The position numbers were made by a program, and so were the translations under genes. The notes beneath the pieces were generated by a model. It was not told the origin of the DNA and searched no databases. It was given only the letters and a program-made list of their open reading frames with translations. A stretch of DNA of 64,000 nucleotides from Eleusine coracana subsp. coracana. Lineage: Eukaryota > Streptophyta > Magnoliopsida > Poales > Poaceae. Where the stretch lies: positions 48,953,882-49,017,881 of the forward strand of contig CM064430.1 of the NCBI GenBank assembly GCA_032690845.1, read 5' to 3'. Shown here piece by piece: positions 34,765 to 45,743 of this stretch; the stretch's first letter is position 1; every line of letters starts with the position of its first letter.

Positions 34765-37700
34765 AAAGCTGTCTAAACGGGCTGGGACTAGTGGGCCGAC
34801 ATGAAGCCCTGAAAAAAGCCCGGCACGAGCACAACACGACCCGTTGAATTTAAGGCTCGTGCCAGCATGACCCTATGGTATGGGTCGTGCTTGGGCCGAG
34901 GAAGCGGCCTGAAGGCCGGCCCGACATGTCATGTTTAAAAGGCTAGCCCACTTCAGCCCGCTAAATGCCCATGAAGGCACGACCCACTCCATAGTCCCCA
35001 CCCGGCGACCCCCGAGGCCCTGACAAAGTATAAAATGACCCTGCCTCCATCAATAATCCTAGCTGGCTCCCATTTTCTTCCCCCTGTCCGCTGCACTATG
35101 CACCACACTGCAAACCTTAGATTGAGCCGCCTCCCATTGCTTCCCCTTCTCATGTATTTCACACCAGATCTAGGACGCAGGCCGTCGTCTGACGAGCTCT
35201 CCGTCGGTCAGCCGACTTGGCGCTGTTCGTCGTGAACTCATGATTTCTCATCTCGTATCGAGCGGTGAGGCATTGCGTACCGCGCACAACCTCCTCTACG
35301 GCGCTACCCCGTCTAGGAGCCAGGCATGGTGTATGACGACGGCTGATCTGGCATGGGGTACGGTGACGATTGATCCGGATGCTGCGATGGTGGGCTCAGC
35401 TACTCCGACTTTAGCCACGACGACGACAACACCTTAGACTAACAAGCCTCCTCCGCCTCCTCCTACAGGCACGCTTCCACCGGCTACGAACTTCGACTCC
35501 AGCCCACTGAACATCGACTCCAGTTCGAGGACTCCAGCAACGCCCAGTATTGCGAGCACGAGCACAACATCACACAAATGTGGCAGAAAGTCAACATCAG
35601 AGGCGTGGAATGATTTCACGCCGCTCTTCAAGGACGTCATGACTTTCAAGTGAGGTACACCAGCATCTATAAACACTACAAAGCTCAACTTACTGTTAGA
35701 TCTGGTGGTGGTACTGGTCACTTGCTCCGGCACCGTGCTGCTTGCTTGGCTAAAGCTGAACGTGCTAATAGGACCTAGACCATGCTTAGATATAATTCAG
35801 ATGAATTCGTGTGTTCATGGGATTATGATGCTAAAATTGCTCGTTCTGAACTTTGTCGCTTGATTGTTGTGTTGGATCTTCCTCTTGATTTTGGTGCTTC
35901 TGATGCATTTCAATGCTACATTAAGGTAGCTCATAACCCTAGATTTGTAGGTATTTCTTGATAGACAACTACTAGAGACTTTCATAAGTGTTTCAATGAA
36001 CATCATACTAAACTTATGGAGTATTTGCAAAATAGTGTGTCATCTATTGTTCTTACATTTGATATTTGATCTGGCAAAGCTAAGGAGGATTACCTTAGTG
36101 TCATTACTCATTTTGTTAACTTTGATTGAGTGCTTGAGAAAAGGGTACTTGTTATGAGACTGATTGATGTTTCTCATTCTGGTCTTAACATTGTTGAGAG
36201 GATTGAAACTATGATTTTTTAATATGGTTTGACTGATAAAGTCTTTTCTGTTACTCTTGACAATGCCTCTGCTAATGGTAATGCTATGGCCATATTGACA
36301 CCTAAGTTTGATTCTTATGTTGGCTCTCTTTTCTTGCATCAAATGTGTGCATGCCATATCATAAACTTGGTTGTCAAGTCTGGTTTGAAATGTTTGAAAC
36401 CGATTGTTGAATCTTTCAGAACTGCTATTTCTTTTTTGAACTCCTCTAACCAAAGGATTGTTGCATACAAGTCTTATTGCATTGCTTTGGAGGTTCGGCC
36501 AAGGAAGTTTTCTCTGGATATGGATGTTAGGTGGAACTCCACTTTTCTGATGTTGAAGCATTTGCTTCCACATCAAAGCACCTTCTCTATTTTCATCAAT
36601 AGTCACTATCAGCAAGTGACTGGGCAAGCACTGCTCACTCTAGATGATTAGTATGTTGCTAAGAAAGTTACTGACTTTCTTGATCGATTCTATGAGACAA
36701 CTTGCACTCTTTCTAGTATTTACTACCCTACTTCTAATCTTATTCTAAATCAGCTCATTGTAGTTGTTGGTCACCTGATTGAGTATGAGAATGATAGATT
36801 GCTAAGAAATGTTGTTGTTCTTATGAAGTCTTAGTACTTAAAGTACTGGAAAGGTATCCCTCTATTGTATGCATTTGCCTTTGTTTTGGATCCTAGAGGC
36901 AAGATGAAAGGTCTTACAAATGTTTTGAAAATTCTTGGTAACTTAACTGGCACTGATTATGCTTACTTTTTCAACTTGATTCGTGCTGAACTGACTAATA
37001 TCTTTACCAAGTATGAGAATAGATTTGGTGCAGTTAGGTTGCAAAGAACAACTCAACAGGTAACTACATGTAGGAAAAAACATCTTAGGGTAAGATATTT
37101 GCCACTTCTGATGCTCAACCTTCTCAAAGTGCATCATTGTCACAATTTCTGAACTAACCATGTATCTTGATAGTGGATTAATTTATGTTTATAATGATGA
37201 TCTTGATATCGTGAGCTGGTGGAATATGCATAAACAAACATTTTCCTGTATTGTCTATCTTTGCTAAAGATGTCTTGACTGTTCCTATTTTAGCTATCAG
37301 TTCAGAGTCTATTTTTAGTCTTTCTGGCAGGTTGCTTGAAGATAGAAGGTGAAGCTTGACTAGTGATGTGTTGGAAATACTTACCTGCATGAAAGGATTG
37401 ACACATGGGGGAAGAAAGGGACCGTAGAGAAGCATCATGTAGAGCTTGAGAAGCAGTTTTAAAACCTGTATCTAGATGGTAGTGCTGCTAGTTCTGATGG
37501 TGGTAATGCTGCTGCTACTAGATAGTGTAGAATATTGTTCATCACTTTTATATAAACATTAGTTATTTTGATGTTGTTGTTGTAATGTAAGACTACAGTG
37601 AGCTGGTTGTACTCTTTTCCCCTAAGGTCAAGGGTTTCTAACGAGGCAGTCAGCTCTTAATCGAATTAATGTTTTCTTTTGGTCAATTCCTGCCTTCTTC

Positions 37701-38020
37701 TGCTTTTCAATTTGAGTTGCTTAATGTATTAATCTATGAAAAAATATTTTAAAATATATATTATTTTATATTCATCTATGCAAATTTAAGACTACATGAG
37801 CTTGTAAGGCTTTTCGTGACTAAAAGGCCTGGTGGGCTAAACGGACTGACACAACACGTATAACTCCATACGTGTCGTGCCACGGGCTGGCGGTTAGGCC
37901 TCAAGACCGGGCCAACACGAGACGAAATAGATATAGGGGTAAGTCAACACGGAATTAAATGTGCCGGACTTTTTAAGGCTCGGTACGTTCTGTGCCGGGC
38001 GGCCTGTTTGGCCACCTTTA
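34765..38020 (+). mobile_element. hAT transposon, complete ends, dead transposase (3,256 bp)
   Basis: The left end TAAAGCTGTCTAAACGGGC and the inverted right end TAAAGGTGGCCAAACAGGC match at 15 of 19 positions. The flanking 8-bp repeats cttgtgag (34757-34764) and cttgcgag (38021-38028) differ at one base. Both subterminal regions are packed with GGCCGG, GTGCCGG and CACGACCC words, as in plant Ac-like hAT families. The transposase between them is full of stops. Confidence 0.85.
35434..37520 (+). pseudogene. hAT transposase pseudogene
   Basis: Ordered hAT signatures: a BED-type zinc finger remnant (SEAWNDFTPLFKDV.. then KHYKAQL..GTGHLLRHR, where the expected zinc-binding Cys are Tyr), a core with VFSVTLDNASANGNAM, CACHIINLVVKSGL and DVRWNSTFLML, a segment with FVLDPRGKMKGL, and the C-terminal dimerisation region (DILSWWNMHKQTFP..., ILAISSESIFSLSGRLLEDRR). 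More than eight in-frame stops and at least one frameshift (near 35652) interrupt it. The longest open part is 36229-36651. It would have cut and pasted this element; it cannot now make an enzyme. Confidence 0.87.
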
Positions 38021-38028
38021 CTTGCGAG

Positions 38029-38992
38029 CATCGAGCTGCAGTGGAGTGAGAGCGTGCAGCAGTGACAGCGGAGGACCCCGGCGGGGGAGTATACGGAAGG
38101 CCCATGGGCTATGCTGGGCTGACTTTGCTCCAGGTCAAATATTTATGGTGTCCAGGACTCGCAAGGTTCTTGCTCCATTTTTAAGCTGGCACCAAACACA
38201 CTGATCTTTTCAACCAATTCCACTGGTCAGTATTGCTCTCTTTCTGCAACGAAAAAGCGAGCATTTGCCACTGACAAAAGTGTGGAACAAACTGTATCAC
38301 CTGGGGGAGGGTGGGACTAAAACTACTGCTTCGTATGCTTTAAAATCTAGCTAGCCCTCTGAATAGCATGGCAACACCAAAGGGCGAAATAAGAAAAACC
38401 AGCAATCCTCTTTCATGCATTATGTTCCATAATAATGTTTCGATTGAATCAAAGACTCTGTCAATAATGCATCATTACTATTAAATGGTGGTCAATACAT
38501 AGAGTGATCAGTCTACCGTACCGTGGTTATTGTACACACCGATGACAAACGTTGTGTGATTCTCCATATAGTATGCACGCATTAGTTGTTTGGCCATTGA
38601 CGGATTATAATATTCAGTTGCTTATAAACCGTAGGTCGACCCACGATGAACCGCAATAGGTAAGGAGAAGGTCAAGACAAGAAATGGACGAGGCAAAAAA
38701 GCATGGAAGCTCTTTTATGCTCCGTGACAGCTGCTTCGCCTAGAATCAAGTTCAGCTCGCTATCCTCCACTGCGATGCGGAAGCCCGTGTGGTCGCACTC
38801 GCTGGTCCTCATCACCTTTCGTGTTGCGTGAATGTTTATGTTCATGTCACGGAACGACAGCTTCTCGCGATGACCCACGAGGCGCCAAGAAAACAGCCAG
38901 TTAAAATGTACAAAAGTGCTTTTAAGGGTGTTTGTTTACCGGGCATCTCGCGCGGGATGCTAGGCGACGAGTTTAACTCATCAAGCTACCGG
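38029..38992. other. Intergenic; shares patches with 46.8-47.0 kb
   Basis: GAATCAAAGACTCTGTCAAT (38448) recurs at 46814, and GAGGTCAACCCATGATCC-like text (38635) recurs at 46932, both in the same order. This marks the region as part of a local duplication. No gene was seen. Confidence 0.4.
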
Positions 38993-39564
38993 AACATGCT
39001 AACTCCCGTCATGCCCCCCGATGCATGGGGTTACAGGCCCGCGCCACCAGACCCGGCGAGACATGGACCTGCACGCCTCCTTTTAATTGGGATTATCGCA
39101 CTCAAACAAATCGGTATGGGACTAAAAAATGTATTTTTGTTACCGTTCTGCGCCCACAAATCCTTCGACGGTTCGACACCCTCTTCTTCCGCCGCTCGCT
39201 GGTGGCGGCGCAGCCAGCCGATCCCGAGCGGCCACATCCGCTGCCGACCCCGGCGGACTGCACTCGCCGGCGCGTCCTTCCGCCGTATCATCACCGACAC
39301 CGATCGGGCCTCCCACGCCGCTTTCTCGCACTCTCGCCGACGACGATTTCCACCCGGCGGAACCGCACCCACCCTACAGGGTCTCAAGTGACTCGCGCCC
39401 ACTGCGGCGACGTTTTTTACAGTTTCGTCCCCACGGCTGGCGTCCCTGCGATTTGACCAGGTCTTCGGTATGGGGATTCACTTGATGTTCTGCTGGGTTC
39501 TTCATTCTTCTTTTCGACTTGCAGAATCCTGGCCATATGTACCATCATCATGATTTAGTAGAGT
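38993..39564 (+). repeat. Duplicated segment 1 with F-box-like gene fragment
   Basis: Matches 56252-57213 in the same orientation: AACATGCTAACTCCCGTCAT, GATGCATGGGGTTACAGGC, GGTATGGGACTAAAAA, the CGCTCGCTGGTGGCGGCGCA stretch, TCATCACCGACACCGATCG, CCCACGGCTGGCGTCCCTGC, and TCATCATGATTTAGTAGAG near the end. Relative to the other copy it lacks the CTCCTGTTGGAGATCTTGC (F-box start) segment and internal pieces, so it is the more reduced copy. ORFs up to 200 codons are open but differ between copies. Confidence 0.65.
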
Positions 39565-39669
39565 AACTCAGCTCCCTCTCCCCATCCTAACGACCAAAAA
39601 GACCCAAACCAATCTATACTTTAAGCTGCCAATTGTTTTTCAACCTCTGAAAATTTTGAACATCCATAT

Positions 39670-40040
39670 TGTGACACCTCAAGAAAATCATAGTTACTAA
39701 CCTAGACACATCAAGTGACCATAATTGAGCCCACCTTAATATATATATATATATATAATAATAATAATTTGAGACATCGGAATAGCATTTGAATGAAATT
39801 TGGTTAAACTTGAACCATACTTAAACTATAGGTCACAATTTTCCAACGAAACCTTGTCCCACCAAAAATATATATTGTAGGAAGTTATGAAAAATAATTT
39901 TAGGTCAGATTTCAAATTTTTATTCTAAGATTAAGTGTCCCAAATAAATGCCTAAAGGGTTAAAAACAACCCATATTTGAGAAAATCCTATTTAAATTCA
40001 AGTATCAATTGTTGCACAAACTCATTTTTTAAATTAAGAC
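39670..40040 (-). repeat. Diverged fragment of an element A-like LTR
   Basis: Read as given, CCACCAAAAATATATATTGTA, AGTGTCCCAAATAAAT and GTGACACCTC follow the same order as the reverse complement of the last 300 bp of the element A LTRs (13400-13708). The similarity is partial with gaps. An (AT)n run (39739-39756) is embedded. It is probably an old solo or truncated LTR. Confidence 0.4.
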
Positions 40041-40898
40041 CACGTTGTTATGAATATCGGGTGGGAACCTGCAGTCCATAGGAGGAGTATTCTGTTGTTT
40101 GCTGGTACAGTGCTGCGGACATGACACTTATCAAGACCGGATCTACTTCTAAGTATCATCGTGAAATCACGGTTGTATCTTAAGTATTTTGTCGAACCAT
40201 TTCATTTATTGTTGAACTATTTTGCTTTCACCCTTTTAAAACTCTGATTTGTAACTTAAATTCAGATTTATGTAAAACTCCGTACTCTATCTATATTCTT
40301 ATTGCAACTATATTATTTATATCATATGTTGTACTATTGGACGTCACAGCGCGTATTGCCACCCGAGAAAAATCCTGAAATGAAGTCGTCTCCATGGTAA
40401 GGCGGTTCTGTTATACATATCCAAAATCTTGGACCGGCCTCTGGAAGTAATGACACCAACCCTTAGATTTGCCGCAACAGATCAACAATCTACGTGCATA
40501 TAAACCATTGAACTGTCATCAAATGCTACTTTTATTATTGAGGATGAAAGGGAACAAATATGTCATTATCAGACTTAGATCTAATTGTGCAGAAACAAAA
40601 TATGAAATGTACACCATCGAACCTAAACACACCAGGTTTTCAGGTTGAGGTAGATACGACTCACACACGAGTCGCCACACGATAAGCCAAAGAGGATGAC
40701 AATCCAATACTAGATATCTTCTTGAGCAACACAAACTAGCATGGTGTTGCAAACAAGATACCCCAAAAAACTATAAATCCACATAAAATTCGTCTTGGAT
40801 GGTAACAAAGTCAAATCACACGCTTGATCTACACCCATCTCCCATAAATTTCTTGGACAAACAACCCTATGACTTACATCGTTATCGACTCTTACCTT
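40041..40898. other. Intergenic, no gene seen
   Basis: AT-rich. Two 77-codon minus-strand ORFs (40519-40943) have no recognisable domain. Confidence 0.35.
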
Positions 40899-41819
40899 CA
40901 TTACGGGAAAATCAATCTTTGTTGTGTGTTTTATTTCGAGCACACCATTAGATGATGTTTACCGTGTGCTAAATTATATTAAAACACACGATAAAATCTT
41001 TACCGTGTCTAAAAAAAATTAACACACGGCAAAGGTGGGTGTTTGTCGTGTATTTTTCTTGGCACATGGTAAACATGCTCTTTGTCAGAGTATTTTTTTT
41101 CCCTAATACTTGGCAAAACCGTAAATTAATTTAAATAAAAAAAATGAACTACAAAGTTGTATAACTTTTAAATACCTATAACTTTTATTTATTACTCTCT
41201 ACAATAATGTTCACAAAATTTAATAGTCTCACATAGTTTCATACAACATTCGGTAAGACATATAAGATTCATAAACAATGTTACTTCTACTTTTTCGAAT
41301 GAACAAATCACTGGAACAAAAAGTAGATCTTCATAAGTTATACAACTTTATAGTTCAATACTTTTTATTTGAATTAATTTAATCAATAAAAAGCACATTT
41401 AAATTATGAAGTTGCTGAGTGTATTATATTTTGCACTCGGCAAACACTCGCTTTGTCGAGTGCACGATAGAATGCACTCGACAAAGAGATAAACTATTAA
41501 AAGATTGAACACAGATAGTAGTCATAAAGTGAATGTGTGGTGCAGTGGTAGGGGCTACGCGCGAAGGTGAGGTTACGGGTTTGATTCTTGGCGGATGTAC
41601 TCTGCGCGTAGCGCGTGAAAAATCCACGGGCGGGCGGGGTTGCTGGCCACTCAAAAAAAATTTTGCTATTTTTTTAAGATTTTTTACAAGTTATATTTTT
41701 ACCAGCTTTGCTATGTATATTTTTAACACACGACAAATCCGGCTTTGCCGATAGATTTTTTGCATGTGTAGCCCACGACAAAGATTTTGCCGTGTGCAAT
41801 GGGCCCATGGCACGTAGTG
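40899..41819. mobile_element. Non-autonomous CACTA (En/Spm) element (921 bp)
   Basis: Left end CATTACGGGAAAA and inverted right end CACTACGTGCCAT. The 3-bp target repeat ctt is exact on both sides (40896-40898 and 41820-41822). Subterminal repeats of ACACGGCAAA / TTTGCCGTGTG and CACTCGGCAAA type occur at both ends, a hallmark of grass CACTA elements. No transposase. A SINE-like unit is embedded. Confidence 0.7.
41531..41660 (+). mobile_element. tRNA-derived SINE-like unit inside the CACTA
   Basis: TGTGGTGCAGTGGTAGG resembles a pol III A box and GGGTTTGATTCTT, 37 bases later, a B box (consensus GGTTCGANTCC). The unit ends near an A-rich stretch (CACTCAAAAAAAA). The spacing and order fit plant SINE heads. 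It is not a functional tRNA: no acceptor stem is formed. Confidence 0.5.
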
Positions 41820-42202
41820 CTTGAAGATAGTCAAATCCAACTTTAATTAACACGAATGACTTTATTATGGATGTAGACAATGATGGTGATTGGCCCCCCT
41901 ACCCCTCGCAGGCATAGAGAAACAAAACCGACTATTTTGCCTTTTACATGGAGAGGTGGCAGCTTGACTTAATTCCATAAGTTGCCCCTTCAATTAGGTT
42001 GTAGTACCTAGCCGAGTAGCTTGGTTTTTTTGTGACCCCGAACTTTTCTATGTATTGAAGGGTTTTTTTTTCCTAGGTATTGTAAAATTTGCGAATGTGT
42101 AAACTATGAAAAAAATGTTTTTGGTGTTGTTATAAGTTACAAACTCTCAAAGTTGCAGAGGGCATTGCATTTCTCCGGGTCCAAAAAAATTTGCGTCTGT
42201 AT

Positions 42203-43646
42203 TCAAGGCCAGATGTACAGATTGGAGCTCAACCTGGCCAGTCTTGGCTGGCACCACTGCCGGAGCTCGTGCGAATCACCTTCTGTGCTCGAGTTGACCC
42301 ACAGCCTCGCGGACGGCAGGAGGTGTGGCAGCTCATTGGTCTCCTTGAAGCCCAGCTCGGCGCATAATAAGTGTACCATGCTGTCGCGGTACGCCAGTGC
42401 CGGAGCCGACGATCTTGCTAAAAAGCGGGGGAAGCGTTGTTTCGCGAGCTCCCGCAGCTGGAAGTAGTCGATGAAGCCATTGCAGATGACGTCCCTCTGG
42501 TGCACGTAGAGCTCCGGCACCCACGGCGAGAGCTGCTCGAACAGCACCGCCGCGTGCTCCTTGTGGCGCCTCAGAACCGTCTCCCCCAATACCTGCTTCA
42601 CCAAGTAGCTGGTGAAATACAGATCCCGCTTCGCCTCCTCTGCCATGTTCAGCTTGCCGGCTGCTGGCGCCAGGGAAACCTGCGGCGGGTTGAAGAGGAG
42701 CGTCCGGAGGTAGCACCCTCCCATTGCCATGTCCCGCCCCACGTCCAGCGCTATCGACGCGCCAAGGGAGTGGCCCGCAAGCCAGATATCGGCGACGCTG
42801 TCAGCGGCGTCGTCCAGGAGTTTCCAGACGCGCTCACGAGCGTGGCTGAAGCGGAGGCAGTCGTGCTGCCGGTTGAGTACGACGTTAACGTCGAGATAGA
42901 AGTCGCGAATAGCAGTGGTGTCTGTCGGCATGGTTCCCCGGAAAGCGACGATATAGCGTGGAGGTGGAGCCGACGAGGAGTGGCGGTGGCGCGTGCCCTG
43001 CGGGGGAACGTACTCGAAGATGGCGCCGTAGATGAAGCACGGGCTCATCTTGCAGTTGCAGAACGGGCACGCGCCTTGTTGGTGGTCACGGTGGCACTTG
43101 CACTTGAGCCTGCACTCGCGCAGTGTCTCAACCAAGCTGAAATGGCGGAGGAAGCTCCCTTGTCTGTTCAGTCGTCTGCCCTTGGTTCGATCTTTCTCCA
43201 TATTGTAAGTCCGTTGAACGAGACCGGCGGCGATGCATCTGCGGTGATCGTCGTCGTCCCTGAAATAAGAAAAACAAACACATTAATTAGCTTCTTCGCG
43301 ACGAAAGCTATACGTGGCTACTAGAAGCCACGTTGTATGTCCTATTGAAAAAAAAAAGATGCCACGCCACATATACCAGGACATAAAAACTGTGTACGTG
43401 TTACAAATTTGCATTTATAAACTAGTACATACTTCTACGGTTATCAATTGATTGATGCTGCTCGACATCATTTTTAGTTTACACATAAACTGAAATAACT
43501 GTCATATATAACGCCATCAAAAAAATAAATAAAGGGAGTGCTAATTAATAAAGAATAATAATGCATCATGAAGATAGCGTTTGAGCATACCAGTTAATTT
43601 CATCCCTTGTCGTCACAGAAGAAACAGCGCCAGTTCTTGCCATCAT
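42203..43646 (-). CDS. Lipase (class 3 alpha/beta hydrolase), At4g10955 type, copy A
   Basis: Proteins of this family, annotated as 'GDSL esterase/lipase At4g10955', are really class 3 lipase-like alpha/beta hydrolases; their substrate is unknown, probably an acyl ester. Two exons: 43591-43646 (56 nt) and 42203-43259, joined within a Trp codon (AACTG|GTATGC ... TTTCAG|GGACGA), giving 370 residues. Exon 1 is too short for ORF finders, but it joins in frame to DDDDHRRCIAAGLVQRTYNME, the conserved start of the family. The nucleophile elbow GHSLGAS is at 181-187 (Ser183), preceded by IVAFRGTMP, the oxyanion-loop region. SPWVPELYVHQRD and the C-terminal HELRQWCQP are family motifs. No signal peptide is seen. 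A Cys-rich segment (7 Cys in residues about 68-93) replaces the WWESFHF segment of copy B. The gene has no breaks and is the only intact copy of the cluster. Confidence 0.88.
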
Positions 43647-43850
43647 ATGTTCTGGCTTCTGAGGGCAGGGACAGTGAAAACGTTGCCCAAAACCAAGGTT
43701 CGGAGCGAGCTGAGGACGCAGCAGTCAAGTTTGGTTGGCAAAAACAGTATGCAAAGGATCAGGAAGGCAGTAATGCAGATGCTAATTAGCAGTAATGCCT
43801 CTTTCCTTGCTTTAATTTCGCCGTGAAAGTGCTAGCCAGTGTAAGCTGCA

Positions 43851-43859
43851 TATATATAC
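43851..43859 (-). promoter_or_regulatory. TATA box of lipase A
   Basis: On the minus strand GTATATATATGC lies about 210 bases before the start codon. Text just beyond it (minus orientation CACTTTCACGGC) is also found at copy B at the same distance, which supports a conserved core promoter. Confidence 0.55.
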
Positions 43860-44575
43860 GCAGCGGTCGGCAAGGTGCAGTTCCAGTGACTTGTGTACAA
43901 GTTGCAATACCAAAATACAGTTATGAGAGCAGTTCAACGTAACCGGGTCACACTATGTATAAGTATAACAACTTATTAGTAGAGGAGAGTTTAGATGCAT
44001 CAGTGCAATGAACCTGAGGCGCTACTAGTATACGGACAAAAAATGAGGGACATAGAGAAGTGCTAGGCTGCACGAGTGAGAACAGGTCACATGACGACAC
44101 ACGCGCACGTTCGGCTGACCAAGCCGTCACATTATTTTGCACAATCCCTCAGAGCAACTAGTGCCATATGTTGACCTGTTTTCACTGTGCCAACCACGCT
44201 CCCACCACTACCTCCACTTGCCAGTTTCGTCCCTCGCTGCATCTCGCGAACTCCCAGTCGACCCGTCGTCATGCGCTTCTCTGGCCAACCGGGATTCCTA
44301 ATAATAATCCAGAATCATATTTCTCTACGTACACGCGTTAAGAAGAGCCTGCTTAAAGGCGAACATATAGCATGCACGAATAATTTCTCTACTTCTGCGA
44401 TATATAAAGCATGCACTCGCTATAGATTTCTCTTTAAGCCACGGCACTTAATCTTACTTCCATTTACTTAAAATCTCGGACGCCAGAAGAAGTTATGTAG
44501 GTCCCCTTTAAGAATGAAGACATTAAGCATTATACTCATCTCCCTTGAGCCACATGCTATTGTTGCTTAAACATC
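43860..44575. other. Upstream region of lipase A, no gene seen
   Basis: AT-rich to mixed DNA. ORFs of 64-94 codons have no domains. It presumably includes regulatory DNA of lipase A. Confidence 0.35.
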
Positions 44576-45037
44576 CACTACCACAAAAATGATCTTTAGC
44601 GGCACTACTAAAAATCACGTAGCGGCGGATTAAAAGAAAACCGTTGCTACAGTGGTCAAATGATTTTTAACGGCGGTTAATAATGTCAACTGCCTCTAAA
44701 AATTAATTTTTAACGGCGTCTCATATTTTAAACCGCCGCTAAAAATAGAGATGATTTTTAGCGCGGATCACAATGTGGGCCGCCGCTAAAAATTGATTTT
44801 TAGCAGCGGCCCATAATGTGGGCTACCGCTAAAAATCTAAGGCCCAGACCCAGCCTCCCCTAATAAAACCCTACCCATCTCCAAATCCTAAGTCATTCTC
44901 CTCCTCCCTTCCTCTCTCTCCCTCAGCCGCCATCCTCTCTCTCCTCCTCCTCTCTTCCTCTCCCTCAGCCGCCACCCTCTCTCTCTCCTCCCTCCTGACC
45001 CGCACATCCTCCATGGCGGTGCCTGGCGGCCCCCTCG

Positions 45038-45634
45038 ATGGCGCGCTCTCCCTGTCGGCGCCCCAGTGGCAGGCGACACCCCCTCGCGCCCTCCCTGTCA
45101 CGCCCTGGTGACAGACGTCACCTTCCAGCCTCGCGCACTCCCCATCGGTGCCCCGGTGGTAGGCGGCACCCGTGGCGGCAAACAGCCCCCCCCCCCTCGT
45201 CGACACGTGGCAAGGCGGCTCCCCACCGGCCTCGCACCCACCCCGTCAGCACCTCGGCAGGCCTCACCCTCTCCATGGCGGCGCGGTGGCATCTAGGCAG
45301 CCAGATCTGGTCACCCCCCTCTCCACGGCGGCACGACGGCATCCGGGGCGGCCAGATCTGGTCGCCCTCCTCTCCACGGCGGCGCGACGGCGCCCGGGGC
45401 GGCCAGATCTGGTCGCCCTCCTCTCCACGGTGGCGCGGCGGCGCCCGGGGCAGCCAGATCTGGTCGCCCTCCTCTCCACGGCGACGCGGCGGTGGCTCAG
45501 GGCCTGTGGGTGCGGACGGGCCTAGTTCGGGTCTTGTGGGCTTTTTTTGTTTTTTTTTGTCTATGGTAGCGGCGGGTGACAATGTCACTCGCTGCTACAA
45601 TAATATTTTCAACGGCGGTTTATTTGGTTCATAA
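45038..45634 (+). CDS. Pro/Arg/Ser-rich ORF inside the CACTA, probably not a real protein
   Basis: A 198-codon ORF covering the GC-rich core. Its middle consists of four in-frame units SQIWSPPSP / GQIWSPSSPRR produced by the 51-bp repeat. Because the period is a multiple of three, other frames and the minus strand are open too (156 codons at 45118-45588), so openness alone is weak evidence. It could be a captured host exon fragment. Confidence 0.25.
   Translation: MARSPCRRPSGRRHPLAPSLSRPGDRRHLPASRTPHRCPGGRRHPWRQTAPPPSSTRGKAAPHRPRTHPVSTSAGLTLSMAARWHLGSQIWSPPSPRRHDGIRGGQIWSPSSPRRRDGARGGQIWSPSSPRWRGGARGSQIWSPSSPRRRGGGSGPVGADGPSSGLVGFFCFFLSMVAAGDNVTRCYNNIFNGGLFGS
45285..45492 (+). repeat. Tandem repeat, four units of 51 bp
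   Basis: The word CAGATCTGGTC recurs at 45302, 45353, 45404 and 45455, exactly 51 bases apart, with GGCGGC, CTCTCCACGG and CGCCCGGGGC segments between. Units differ by a few substitutions, no indels. Confidence 0.92.
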
Positions 45635-45743
45635 AAAACCCGCCGTAATAAATTTGTATTTTTAGCTACATTTGCACTGCAGTGGTTTGGTCCGCCTGCC
45701 GCTGCTTATTCACCCACCGCTACAGTATGGATTTGTGGTAGTG

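Larger units (their letters stand above)
44576..45743. mobile_element. Non-autonomous CACTA (En/Spm) element (1,168 bp)
   Basis: Ends CACTACCACAAAAATGA (left) and CACTACCACAAATCCAT (right, inverted) share 12 exact terminal bases. The target repeat atc is exact on both sides (44573-44575 and 45744-45746), as required for CACTA elements. Subterminal arrays of GCGGCGG / TTTTTAGCGGC words stand at both ends. The centre is GC-rich and holds a tandem repeat and a long ORF but no transposase. Confidence 0.88.

Noticed and set aside
41531..41600. Functional tRNA gene
   Set aside because: Box A and box B words exist, but no acceptor or anticodon stem can be formed; SINE head is the better reading.
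42437..43324. 295-codon plus-strand ORF over lipase A
   Set aside because: Antisense shadow of the lipase exon; the minus frame carries GHSLGAS and all family motifs.
45285..45492. CRISPR-like array
   Set aside because: Units are contiguous 51-bp tandem repeats without unique spacers, in plant DNA within a CACTA element.
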